Source: an uncultured Slackia sp. (GTDB taxonomy: Bacteria > Actinomycetota > Coriobacteriia > Coriobacteriales > Eggerthellaceae). From it: a DNA stretch of 21,862 nucleotides. The translations under genes were made by a program, and so were the position numbers. Below, piece by piece: positions 1 to 6,229 of this stretch (the first letter of the stretch is position 1; each line of letters opens with the position of its first letter). The notes beneath the pieces were generated by a model. That model saw only the letters and a program-made list of their open reading frames with translations, did no database searches and was not told the DNA's origin. The DNA lies in the NCBI GenBank assembly GCA_934661005.1, contig CAKUIK010000037.1, positions 1 to 21,862 on the forward strand. Reading direction: 5' to 3'.

Positions 1-64
1 CCCGCCTTCGCCGAAAGTACTGCAGCGCCAGGCTGCGGGAGGACAGGGCGTCGCGCTCATGCAG
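1..64 (+). rRNA. rrf: 5S ribosomal RNA, 3' part (cut by the window edge)
   Basis: Bases 1-77 are identical to 613-689, which form the 3' half of the complete 5S gene at 551-676. The visible part holds the conserved 5S segment from the loop after the AACUCGGCAGUUAAGC region through to the 3' strand of helix I, ending near base 64. Its 5' half lies before base 1, so this is probably the last gene of an rRNA operon that runs in from the left. Whether 16S and 23S precede it cannot be seen. Confidence 0.88.
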
Positions 65-83
65 GGCGCTTCCGCATATATTT

Positions 84-103
84 AGGGCTTATGCCCTTTT
101 TTT
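84..103 (+). terminator. Rho-independent terminator after the first 5S gene
   Basis: Stem AGGGC (84-88) pairs with GCCCT (93-97) around a TTAT loop, followed by an unbroken T run to 103. It sits 20 bases after the 5S end and would stop rRNA transcription. Confidence 0.75.
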
Positions 104-130
104 GTCGCCTTATATTGGGTGCCGTTTACG

Positions 131-160
131 AAAAAATACCGCCGTTGTGGCGGTTTTATT
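131..160. terminator. Second, possibly bidirectional hairpin terminator
   Basis: ACCGCC (138-143) and GGCGGT (149-154) form a perfect 6-bp stem with a 5-base loop. An A run (131-136) lies before it and TTTATT after it, so it could end transcripts in either direction. It backs up the terminator at 84-103 and insulates the regulator gene downstream from rRNA transcription. Confidence 0.55.
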
Positions 161-187
161 ATGCGTGCGCACTTTAGTGGGCTGCAG

Positions 188-193
188 TACAAT
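188..193 (+). promoter_or_regulatory. Probable -10 element of the yerC promoter
   Basis: TACAAT lies 34 bases before the ATG at 228 and after both terminators. No good -35 hexamer is visible 16-18 bases upstream. The same hexamer occurs before argS, the tRNA pair and other genes in this window. Confidence 0.4.
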
Positions 194-227
194 AGTATGG
201 TTTCACGAACACAGAGAGGATGGATTG

Positions 228-518
228 ATGAGCAACTTGCGTACTCCCGAGGTCGAAGACCTGCTTGAGGTCCTTTCTTCTATGTCGGACAAAGATCAGC
301 TCTACGCCCTGTGCGAAGACCTTTTCACGATTCGTGAAATGAAGGAAACGTCTCAGCGCCTTTCGGTTGCTCGCTTGCTTGACGCTGGTAAGCCTTATAC
401 GGCTATTGCAGAAGCGACGGGTGCGTCGGCAACGACGATTGCGCGCGTTTCAAAGGCTCTTAATTATGGCAGCGGCGGTTACCGTTTTGCTCTTGACACG
501 CTTTCTGAGAAACAGTAA
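228..518 (+). CDS. yerC: TrpR/YerC-YecD family DNA-binding protein
   Basis: This 96-residue protein matches the Trp-repressor-like YerC/YecD family, whose members are about 95-105 residues. The centre holds the characteristic stretch LYALCEDLFTIREMKETSQRL, then a helix-turn-helix: SVARLLDAGKPYTAIAEATG followed by the recognition helix ASATTIARVSKAL, and a short GSGGYRFAL tail. I chose ATG 228 because AGAGAGGA lies just upstream (212-219) and family homology begins there; an upstream extension in frame has no support. The family is named after the tryptophan repressor, but most Gram-positive members have no proven ligand, so a role in tryptophan control is not established. The gene stands alone between two 5S copies, only about 30 bases before the second, so it may be co-transcribed with that 5S. 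Confidence 0.9.
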   Translation: MSNLRTPEVEDLLEVLSSMSDKDQLYALCEDLFTIREMKETSQRLSVARLLDAGKPYTAIAEATGASATTIARVSKALNYGSGGYRFALDTLSEKQ

Positions 519-550
519 TATTCATTTTCGCATTTGCGGGCCACAGCGCC

Positions 551-676
551 CTGCATGAGCGCGACCACAGAGGCGGGGATCACCCGATCCCATTCCGAAC
601 TCGGCAGTTAAGCCCGCCTTCGCCGAAAGTACTGCAGCGCCAGGCTGCGGGAGGACAGGGCGTCGCGCTCATGCAG
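551..676 (+). rRNA. rrf: 5S ribosomal RNA, complete
   Basis: The segment contains the universal 5S core (GAUCCCAUUCCGAACUCGGC, then AGUUAAGCCCGCC) and the GGGAGGACAGGGCG region. Its ends pair: bases 545-563 are the perfect reverse complement of 664-682, a 19-bp stem that includes helix I and a processing extension. The mature ends are estimated from this pairing and could be off by several bases. The 3' half is identical to the partial copy at the window start. No 16S or 23S gene precedes it here; the gene just upstream is yerC. Confidence 0.93.
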
Positions 677-694
677 GGCGCTTCCGCATTTCTT

Positions 695-720
695 GGGGCC
701 ATGGCCCCTTTTCGTTTTTT
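695..720 (+). terminator. Rho-independent terminator after the second 5S gene
   Basis: GGGGC (695-699) pairs with GCCCC (704-708) around a CATG loop and is followed by TTTTCGTTTTTT. Its position after the 5S end mirrors the terminator at 84-103, but the sequence differs, so identity between the two copies ends at base 77/689. Confidence 0.75.
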
Positions 721-996
721 ATGGTGCTGTTTTGAGACGAAATTTCTTCGGGCAATCTCGTCGGTTGCTGGCTCGTCTTCTTTCTGCTTGGCTTCTGCAA
801 TAAGCCTCTGTGCTTTCCCTCACTATGCCCTTTTGCCGCATAATGCGCCCTTTTCTCGTGCGACGGGCTGTATAATTTCGAGATCAGCTTCCCTTTTGGG
901 CTTTGCGCCTTCTTTTTAGTCCGTGCGGAGTGCCGTTTAGGTATTATTGACCTATAGGCGTTATGGAGCCTCAATGAGGGGCGGAAAGGGGAAATC
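721..996 (+). promoter_or_regulatory. Gene-free stretch before moaE with a probable promoter
   Basis: No gene is supported here. TATAAT at 871-876 is a good -10 candidate for the moaE-mobBA transcript, though no clear -35 lies in front of it. This would leave an untranslated leader of about 115 bases. The leader holds a short dyad, TAGGT (938-942) with ACCTA (950-954), and a small hairpin CCTC-AAT-GAGG (969-979) just before the ribosome site GAAAGGGG. I do not recognise a molybdenum-cofactor riboswitch in it. Confidence 0.4.
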
Positions 997-1497
997 ATGA
1001 CGATGAACGACATCTCTGATATCGCTTGCAATGACCAGGGTTTTGATGTTGCGGTAGATTTGGGGCCTGGCTGGCGTATCGATGCTGGCGCCGAGCCCTC
1101 GATGGATGCGTGGCTCAATAAGGCGAAGCAGGATCCGAATGCCTCCATGGTGGGTATGTACCTCACTCACAACGGCGTCGTTCGTGAAACGCCTCGTGCG
1201 CAAGTGCGTGCTGAAAATGCCGACGCAGCTGCCGAGGGCGCTTCCCTTGGCAAGGTTTCTTCGATCGACTTCTCGTACAACACCGATGGGCTTATTGAGG
1301 CCGTGAAGGCAGCTCGTGAGCTTCCGGGCGTATTCTATATCCGCGTTTGGCTGAACGAGGGAACGCTCAAGGTTGGCGATTCCATCATGTATGTCCTCAT
1401 TGGCGCCGATATTCGCCCGCATGCCGTCGATGCGTTGCAGCAGCTCGTCGGCACTATTAAGAGCGATCTTGTCGTTGAGCACGAGAACTATGAATAA
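997..1497 (+). CDS. moaE: MoaE-like molybdopterin synthase large subunit
   Basis: This 166-residue protein resembles MoaE, the subunit of molybdopterin synthase that binds precursor Z while MoaD delivers sulfur in the cytoplasm. The family-like signs are the HNGVVRE motif (about 58-64; MoaE has H.G.VR), the pattern VFYIRVWLNEGTLKVGDSIMYVLIG (about 111-135), and the helix HAVDALQQLVGTIKSD. The typical C-terminal PxWK motif is absent: after TIKSD the protein ends VVEHENYE. MoaE of Escherichia coli uses two lysines near this end (Lys119 and Lys126); only the first seems to have a counterpart here (Lys155). ATG 997 is preceded by GAAAGGGG. The stop overlaps the start of mobBA by 8 bases, which implies translational coupling. 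It could be a divergent active enzyme or a carrier with a changed role. Confidence 0.72.
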   Translation: MTMNDISDIACNDQGFDVAVDLGPGWRIDAGAEPSMDAWLNKAKQDPNASMVGMYLTHNGVVRETPRAQVRAENADAAAEGASLGKVSSIDFSYNTDGLIEAVKAARELPGVFYIRVWLNEGTLKVGDSIMYVLIGADIRPHAVDALQQLVGTIKSDLVVEHENYE

Positions 1498-2731
1498 GGT
1501 GCCTTTGGGCGTGCCTCTAAACGAGTGTTTGGAATGCAACGCCAATCGCGACGGACGCATTCATCGCCCTAGCCCGGCAGTAGCTTTTGTTGGCCGCCAT
1601 AATTCGGGCAAGACGACGCTGCTCGTTCGCGTTATTGCCGAATTGGTCTCTCGTGGCTTCGACATTGGCTCTATTAAGCATCACGGTCATTGTGGTTTCG
1701 ATATCGATGTGCCTGGAAAAGATTCGTACCGCCATCGTGAGGCGGGGTCGCGAGACGTGGTTGTTGTTTCGCCTACGCGTATGGCTCGAATCACCGAGCT
1801 CGATCATGAGATTGAATGTGACGACATCGTCTCGAAGATGCCTGACCACGATTTGGTGATTGTTGAAGGTTTCCGGCAAAGCGGCCTCGATGTAATTGAG
1901 GTGCTGCGCTCGGGGAACGATCGCGATGTGCCTGCGGCTGAGGAATATTGCCAAATGGGCACAGTGCGCGGCGTTGCTCCTGTTGCCGTGGTAAGCAATA
2001 TGGAAAACGTTCACGCCGCCGCAAAGGGCAGGGGCGTTCCTTCGTTTTCGCTGGAAGACATTGAAAGTATAGCCGATTTTCTGCAGGCTGTGTATGTGCG
2101 GCCAAAGCTCACTGTTGCAATTCAGGCGGGCGGGGAATCGCGCCGTATGGGGCAAAGCAAAGCGACGGTTCCGTTTTTGGGCGAGCCTCTGCTTACGCGC
2201 ATAGTTGAGCGAGTGGCGTGTGCGGCGGACGAATTGGTTATTACCACGAACGAAGCGTCTCGCCTCGGGTTTTTGGGCGAACTTGATATTCCATGTGACG
2301 TGAAGCTTGTGCCCGATTCCTTTGAAGAACGTGGTTCGCTTCGAGGTTTGTGTACGGCATTCAAGGCGGCCTCGAATCCTCTTGTCGCCGTTATCGCATG
2401 CGACATGGTATTTGCTTCGCCCCAGCTTGTGATAGCGGAAGCGGCTGTTGCCCATGCTGAGCGCGTTGATGCGGTGGTTCCGTGCAATAAATTCGGATTC
2501 GAGCCGTTCCATGCCGTGTATCGCACGAAGCCGTGTTTGGAAGCGGCGCTTGAGGCTCTTGGCCGCGGCTGCGTTCGCGCTAAAGATTTCTACGATTTGG
2601 TGAACTTACGCCCGTTTATGTCGGCCGAGGTTACCGAGGCGGTTCCTGAGCGTGGATGCTTCATTAATGTGAACACGCCTGAGGAGCTTGCGCATATCGA
2701 AGCGACCATTATGGCCGAAGGCGATAAATAG
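1490..2731 (+). CDS. mobBA: MobB-MobA fusion, molybdopterin guanine dinucleotide synthesis
   Basis: This 413-residue protein joins two Moco-maturation domains. The first half (about 30-200) is MobB-like, a GTP-binding adaptor: P-loop GRHNSGKT (35-42), SIKHHGH (61-67) and DLVIVEGF (121-128). The second half (about 206-413) is MobA-like, the enzyme that transfers GMP from GTP to molybdopterin: QAGGESRRMGQSK (212-224), PDSFEERGSLRGL (275-287), ACDM (303-306, metal-binding Asp) and the C-terminal NVNTPEEL. Both are usually separate proteins; fusions of this order are known in bacteria. The start ATG at 1490 overlaps the moaE stop (ATGAATAA), so the longer reading frame further upstream is not needed. 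A CxxC pair (Cys13, Cys16) precedes the P-loop. The product is needed for bis-MGD enzymes such as DMSO reductases and formate dehydrogenases. Confidence 0.92.
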   Translation: MNKVPLGVPLNECLECNANRDGRIHRPSPAVAFVGRHNSGKTTLLVRVIAELVSRGFDIGSIKHHGHCGFDIDVPGKDSYRHREAGSRDVVVVSPTRMARITELDHEIECDDIVSKMPDHDLVIVEGFRQSGLDVIEVLRSGNDRDVPAAEEYCQMGTVRGVAPVAVVSNMENVHAAAKGRGVPSFSLEDIESIADFLQAVYVRPKLTVAIQAGGESRRMGQSKATVPFLGEPLLTRIVERVACAADELVITTNEASRLGFLGELDIPCDVKLVPDSFEERGSLRGLCTAFKAASNPLVAVIACDMVFASPQLVIAEAAVAHAERVDAVVPCNKFGFEPFHAVYRTKPCLEAALEALGRGCVRAKDFYDLVNLRPFMSAEVTEAVPERGCFINVNTPEELAHIEATIMAEGDK

Positions 2732-2947
2732 CTGCGCATTCGTTTGTGCGATTGGCGGAGGTTGCGATCGAATCGAAGCGCCGTATGCAATGGATGGCCG
2801 GCCCGCGGAAGACAAAGTTGCGTTTCTGCTCGAAAGCGGGAGAGGACGCATCGTGGTTGCGCTCGCGCGTCTCTTTCGTGAGCCGCGAGTTGGCGGCGGT
2901 TCGCTGGATGCGACGCTTGGCTTGAGCTGCATAGTGCCCAGAAAGAA

Positions 2948-2984
2948 ATGAGGGGGAAGGCGGTTGTTGTGCCTTCCCCCTCAT
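2948..2984. terminator. Strong hairpin terminator between mobBA and modE
   Basis: Bases 2948-2961 and 2971-2984 form a perfect 14-bp stem with a 9-base loop. Read on the minus strand, the stem is followed by TTTCTTTC, so it serves modE; on the plus strand only GCGTTT follows. The 216 bases from the mobBA stop to the hairpin hold no gene I can support. Confidence 0.75.
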
Positions 2985-3012
2985 GCGTTTGGGAGCGGAT
3001 TCTTTCGAATTG

Positions 3013-3357
3013 CTAGAGCGAGTTGAAGATTTCAGGCAAATGGCGCTCTGCGTACGAATTGACGTCGCGTTCGAGTTGTTCAAACGCCGAAAGCAACAGC
3101 GCGCCTTCCTTGGTGAGCGTTGAGCCGTGCGCTCCATCTCGATTGATGAGGTTGAATCCGAAGGCTTCTTCGGTTTGTTTCATGATTCGCCAGGCTTTGC
3201 TGTAGGCCATGCCCATATTCTTTGCGGCTTTGTTGAGCGAGCCGTCATCGCGAACGCCGCGACAAAGCATCGCTACGCCGCGGCCAAATACGGCGTTGGC
3301 TTCATCGTTGCCAATACTGAGTTTGACATGCGGGGAGATATCGCTGAGCGAAACCAT
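3013..3357 (-). CDS. modE: ModE-type winged-helix regulator, DNA-binding domain only
   Basis: This 114-residue protein matches the N-terminal domain of ModE, the molybdate-responsive repressor/activator. Residues about 12-112 follow the family pattern: SIGNDEANAVFGRGVAMLCRGV, SLNKAAKNMGMAYSKAWRIMKQTEEAFGFNLI, and the wing R.GAHGSTLTKEG. Full ModE of about 260 residues adds two TOBE/Mop domains that bind molybdate; these are missing here, so molybdate sensing must be absent, indirect or carried by a partner. Short ModE forms are common in anaerobes. ATG 3357 has GAAAGG nine bases upstream. The gene is divergent from modABC, and the ~400-base space between probably holds its operator. Confidence 0.85.
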   Translation of the reverse strand: MVSLSDISPHVKLSIGNDEANAVFGRGVAMLCRGVRDDGSLNKAAKNMGMAYSKAWRIMKQTEEAFGFNLINRDGAHGSTLTKEGALLLSAFEQLERDVNSYAERHLPEIFNSL

Positions 3358-3439
3358 GGCGGGCCTTTCGACGGTGGTATTGCAGGCAGGGCGACTGGAG
3401 GCGTGAAACGCGCATTGTCACAAGTAAGTGCCTGCGCAT

Positions 3440-3496
3440 ATTGTACGCCTTCGCGTAGCGCGAAAAGAAGGAAACATTATCCTTCAGCTGAATAAT
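3440..3496. promoter_or_regulatory. Probable modE promoter and nearby palindromes
   Basis: On the minus strand TACAAT (plus-strand 3440-3445) is a good -10 for modE, about 83 bases before its start; its -35 is weak. Beside it are two dyads: TTCGCG-TAG-CGCGAA (3450-3464) and the 10-bp palindrome TTCAGCTGAA (3483-3492) set within ATTAT...TAAT (3476-3496). One or both could be operator sites for ModE itself. Confidence 0.35.
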
Positions 3497-3537
3497 CGCA
3501 GTGTAATGGCGGAGTCATGCAGGCGGAGGCGCGGGGA

Positions 3538-3754
3538 GCATGCATGGCGCGCATGCCAGGTAGGGAAATTATTTCGGGGAGAAAATAATATTGCAAACCG
3601 CGGATAATTTCTTGACATGAGAATATACACGGTAGAGAATAAAGCGCATGAAATACGTCACGCTTTGTGCCAATTCGTACTTCGGGCGTTATTTCGGAAG
3701 GGGCTCGCTCAAGAGGATGGGTCGGGCTTGCGTATAACGAGAGAAGGGGATTTC
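3538..3754 (+). promoter_or_regulatory. modA promoter, possible ModE box and long leader
   Basis: TTGACA (3612-3617) and GAGAAT (3635-3640) with 17-base spacing form the best modA promoter. Upstream lies an inverted repeat ATTATTT (3568-3574) and AAATAAT (3583-3589) with 8 bases between; ModE of Escherichia coli binds AT-rich dyads before modA, so this is a candidate operator, centred near -68. Two GCATGC hexamers (3538-3543, 3551-3556) lie further up. The predicted leader is about 108 bases and is open in the modA frame, but lacks a supported earlier start. I see no known riboswitch in it. Confidence 0.5.
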
Positions 3755-4651
3755 ATGGCTAAGGCATGGAAGAAGCTTTCCATCCTCGCGCTTGCTGCCG
3801 CTCTTGCGGCCATGGTTGCGATGGTGGGCTGCTCGTCTGAGCAGAAGGCCGAGGAAGTGACCGACGAGAAAGCGGCAACCGAACCCACGGCGGAGCCGGT
3901 GGAGTTGCAGGTTTTCGCGGCAAATTCGCTTTCCAAGGCGATGGAAGAGGTTCAGGCTGCATACATCGAAGACGGACACAGCAATGTTGCCTTTGCCGAC
4001 ACGCAGTACAAATCTTCGGGCGAGTTGAACGAGATGCTCGGCGCGGGCTCTTACGCTGACCTGCTGATTTCCGCCTCGAAGGGTTCCATGGATACGGCGG
4101 TTAAAGAGGGCTATGTCGACGAGGGCACTCGCGTTGACATGTTCAAGAACGACCTTGTGATTGTTTCCAAGGAGGGCAGCGGTCTTAAGGACGTTACGCT
4201 GCAGGATATCGCCGACGGCAAGTACACCTTCTGCGTCGGTGACGAGTCTGTTCCTGCTGGCAACTATGCCGATCAGGCCCTTTCCACGGTTGGCGTGTAT
4301 GTTCCTTCTGGCGATGATACGGGCAAGACCGGCAAAGACATTTCCGGCAAGAATGGCGCATTCGCCGATGGCTACAACCCCGTTCTTGATACTTCCGTAG
4401 GCAACGTGTGCAAGCACGCTCAGTCCGGTGACGTCGACGTGGCGTTTGTGTACACTTCCGACGTGTATCGCTTTGGTGGCGTTGAAATTGTGGGAACCGT
4501 TCCCGCTGACACGCATAAGAACATTGTGTACCCCGGCGCCATTACTTCCCAGAGCAAGAACGTTGAAGCAACTCAGGAATTCCTGGATTGGTGCCAGAAC
4601 AGCGAGAAGGCTCAGGAGATTTGGCAGAAGTGGGGCTTCGAGCTGGCCTAA
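3755..4651 (+). CDS. modA: Molybdate ABC transporter substrate-binding lipoprotein
   Basis: This 298-residue protein is the extracellular binding component of the molybdate importer. It has a lipoprotein signal: KAWKK, a hydrophobic run, then the lipobox MVGC with Cys26 as lipid anchor, followed by an acidic linker (27-48). The mature part begins ELQVFAANSLSKAMEEV, matching the ModA opening (VFAAASL..A), and later has SSGELNEMLGAGSYADLLISAS, DLVIV, and SGDVDVAFVYTSD, all in family order. Serines after the first strand and in the SSG motif are likely oxyanion ligands. ATG 3755 is preceded by GAGAAGGGGA; the extra N-terminal residues of the longer frame would block the signal peptide. ModB and ModC follow. 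Tungstate could also be a ligand, which sequence alone cannot exclude. Confidence 0.94.
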   Translation: MAKAWKKLSILALAAALAAMVAMVGCSSEQKAEEVTDEKAATEPTAEPVELQVFAANSLSKAMEEVQAAYIEDGHSNVAFADTQYKSSGELNEMLGAGSYADLLISASKGSMDTAVKEGYVDEGTRVDMFKNDLVIVSKEGSGLKDVTLQDIADGKYTFCVGDESVPAGNYADQALSTVGVYVPSGDDTGKTGKDISGKNGAFADGYNPVLDTSVGNVCKHAQSGDVDVAFVYTSDVYRFGGVEIVGTVPADTHKNIVYPGAITSQSKNVEATQEFLDWCQNSEKAQEIWQKWGFELA

Positions 4652-4691
4652 ATGGCTACTTGGATGCTTGCGAGCCAAAGAGGCATGTAAC

Positions 4692-4725
4692 GAGGATGGG
4701 TGTGCAATGCGCCCATCCTCTTTCG
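4692..4725 (+). terminator. Hairpin between modA and modB, partial terminator or stabiliser
   Basis: GAGGATGGG (4692-4700) and CCCATCCTC (4712-4720) form a perfect 9-bp stem followed only by TTTCG. The weak T run suggests partial termination or 3' protection of modA mRNA, either of which would give more ModA than ModBC. Confidence 0.55.
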
Positions 4726-4739
4726 TAGTGGGGATGATT

Positions 4740-6161
4740 ATGCACAAGGCAAAGACGCTTTTCGCAAGACTTGCTGCGGCAGCGCTCGCTCTTTCGGTGG
4801 CGGTTCCATTTGGAGTTGCGTTTGCGGATGATGCGCTTGGGGACGTGGATACGCCGAATGCGCCGAAAACGGCTTCGGGCGTCGCGGTCAATGCTTCGGT
4901 CGACACCTCGGGCGTGACCGTTTCGAAGAGCGGCGATGCGGCCGAACTTGAAAACAGCAGCTTTGCGATAGGCGATTTTTCCCGTGCGCAAAAAGGCACG
5001 AATCGCGAAATCGATGGCGAATACCATGGATACTCGTACTTGGTAGGGCGCGATGCGGGAACGTGCGTGCAACTCGTTGCGGGCGATGACTACGTGGTTG
5101 CCTATGTGCCCGAAAAAGTTGCGAGGGACCTCGATATCGATGTGGCCTCCGCCGCCGACCAAGCGTCGCTTAAAGCGATGCTCGTGGCTCTCGATGCGGG
5201 GCAAGCGGCAGGTTCGAAGGCTCTGTCGAGCTTCGATGCGTGGTATTTCACGAGCGAGACGGTATTTGAAGAAGGCGCCGTTCGCTTCGAGTTCGACCAG
5301 GAAGTATCGGGCAAAACATACGTATTCGTCATTGGGGTCGACGGAAGCGATTTGACCGATAGTGAAAACGAGCACTACTTCAAGCCTTCTTTCGCCGACT
5401 TTGGATGTCTCGCGCAGAAGGGCGACATCGCTATCGAGGAAGAGGCGACGGGCTTTGCCGCCATCGGGGAATTCTTGGCGAATTTGGACTGGAGCCCTTT
5501 GTGGGTGTCGCTTCGCACCACGGGTATCGCGATTGTGTTCATCTTCGTCTTGGGCCTTCTTGCGGCGTATTTCTGCCTCAATATTTCGCCGCGCGCAAAG
5601 AATATCTGCGACGTGATTTTCACGATTCCCATGGTTTTGCCTCCGACGGTATGCGGCTTTTTGCTTTTGTATTTGTGCGGTCGCAATACGGCGTTTGGCC
5701 AGTTCTGGATCGACATTGGCTTCCCGCTCATTTTTAGCCCGACGGCGTGCGTTATTGCAGCCGTGGTGGTGGCGTTTCCGCTCATGTATCGCAATGCCCT
5801 GGGTGCATTCGAGAGCCTTGACGCGAACATGCTCGATGCGGCGCGTACGTTGGGGTGGAGCAATGCGAAGATTTTCGTTCGCCTGATGCTGCCGCTTTCG
5901 TGGAGCAGCATTGCGGCGGGCGCGGTGCTCTCGTTCGCGCGCGCATTGGGCGAATTCGGCGCGACCCTATTTCTTGCCGGCAATTATCTGGGCGTTACGC
6001 GTACGATTCCCATTGCGATTTATTTTGAATGGATGAACGGCAACGATTCGGTCGCATGGTTCTGGACGGCTGTCATTATCGCGTTCAGCTTCGTAGTGAT
6101 CTTATTCATCAACCTGTGGAGCAGTCGAACCACGAAATACCGTAAGCGCGAGGGAAATTAA
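4740..6161 (+). CDS. modB: Molybdate ABC transporter permease with extra N-terminal external domain
   Basis: This 473-residue protein is twice the usual ModB length (about 225). The C-terminal half is a standard permease: five hydrophobic segments from about residue 254 (WVSLRTTGIAIVFIFVLGLLAAYF; ICDVIFTIPMVLPPTVCGFLLLYL; TACVIAAVVVAFPLMY; IAAGAVLSFARALGEFGATLFLAG; VAWFWTAVIIAFSFVVILFI) and the EAA coupling loop DAARTLGWSNAKIFVRLMLPL (about 365-385). The N-terminal half has a signal peptide (1-30, ending VAFADD) and about 220 acidic residues (31-250) of unknown fold with YHGYSYLVGRDAGTCVQLV, DAWYFTSETVFEEGAVRFEF and KTYVFVIGVDG; it should lie outside the membrane. I do not recognise that domain. 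ATG 4740 is chosen over 4734 because GTGGGG then sits at a proper distance. ModC follows after 68 bases. Confidence 0.92.
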   Translation: MHKAKTLFARLAAAALALSVAVPFGVAFADDALGDVDTPNAPKTASGVAVNASVDTSGVTVSKSGDAAELENSSFAIGDFSRAQKGTNREIDGEYHGYSYLVGRDAGTCVQLVAGDDYVVAYVPEKVARDLDIDVASAADQASLKAMLVALDAGQAAGSKALSSFDAWYFTSETVFEEGAVRFEFDQEVSGKTYVFVIGVDGSDLTDSENEHYFKPSFADFGCLAQKGDIAIEEEATGFAAIGEFLANLDWSPLWVSLRTTGIAIVFIFVLGLLAAYFCLNISPRAKNICDVIFTIPMVLPPTVCGFLLLYLCGRNTAFGQFWIDIGFPLIFSPTACVIAAVVVAFPLMYRNALGAFESLDANMLDAARTLGWSNAKIFVRLMLPLSWSSIAAGAVLSFARALGEFGATLFLAGNYLGVTRTIPIAIYFEWMNGNDSVAWFWTAVIIAFSFVVILFINLWSSRTTKYRKREGN

Positions 6162-6229
6162 CTGCGCGAATCTGGAGGCGCGCTGCTTGCAGGGCTGCGG
6201 CGCGTAATGGGTGTGAGAAAGGCTTGGCT

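Noticed and set aside
877..996. Molybdenum-cofactor riboswitch before moaE
   Set aside because: The leader is long enough, but I could not find the conserved core of that riboswitch; the moaA leader is too short.
669..1166. Minus-strand open frame over the second 5S end and the start of moaE
   Set aside because: It covers the 5S rRNA and its terminator and gives a basic, low-complexity product.
2688..2951. Open frame across the end of mobBA into the spacer before modE
   Set aside because: It begins inside mobBA in another frame, has no ribosome site and no recognisable family; the spacer ends in a terminator.
3617..3754. Longer N-terminus for ModA
   Set aside because: It would bury the lipoprotein signal, overlaps the promoter -35, and the ATG at 3755 has a strong ribosome site.
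6224..6226. TTG 6224 as the modC start
   Set aside because: Only one base separates it from GAAAGG; TTG 6230 has a seven-base spacing.
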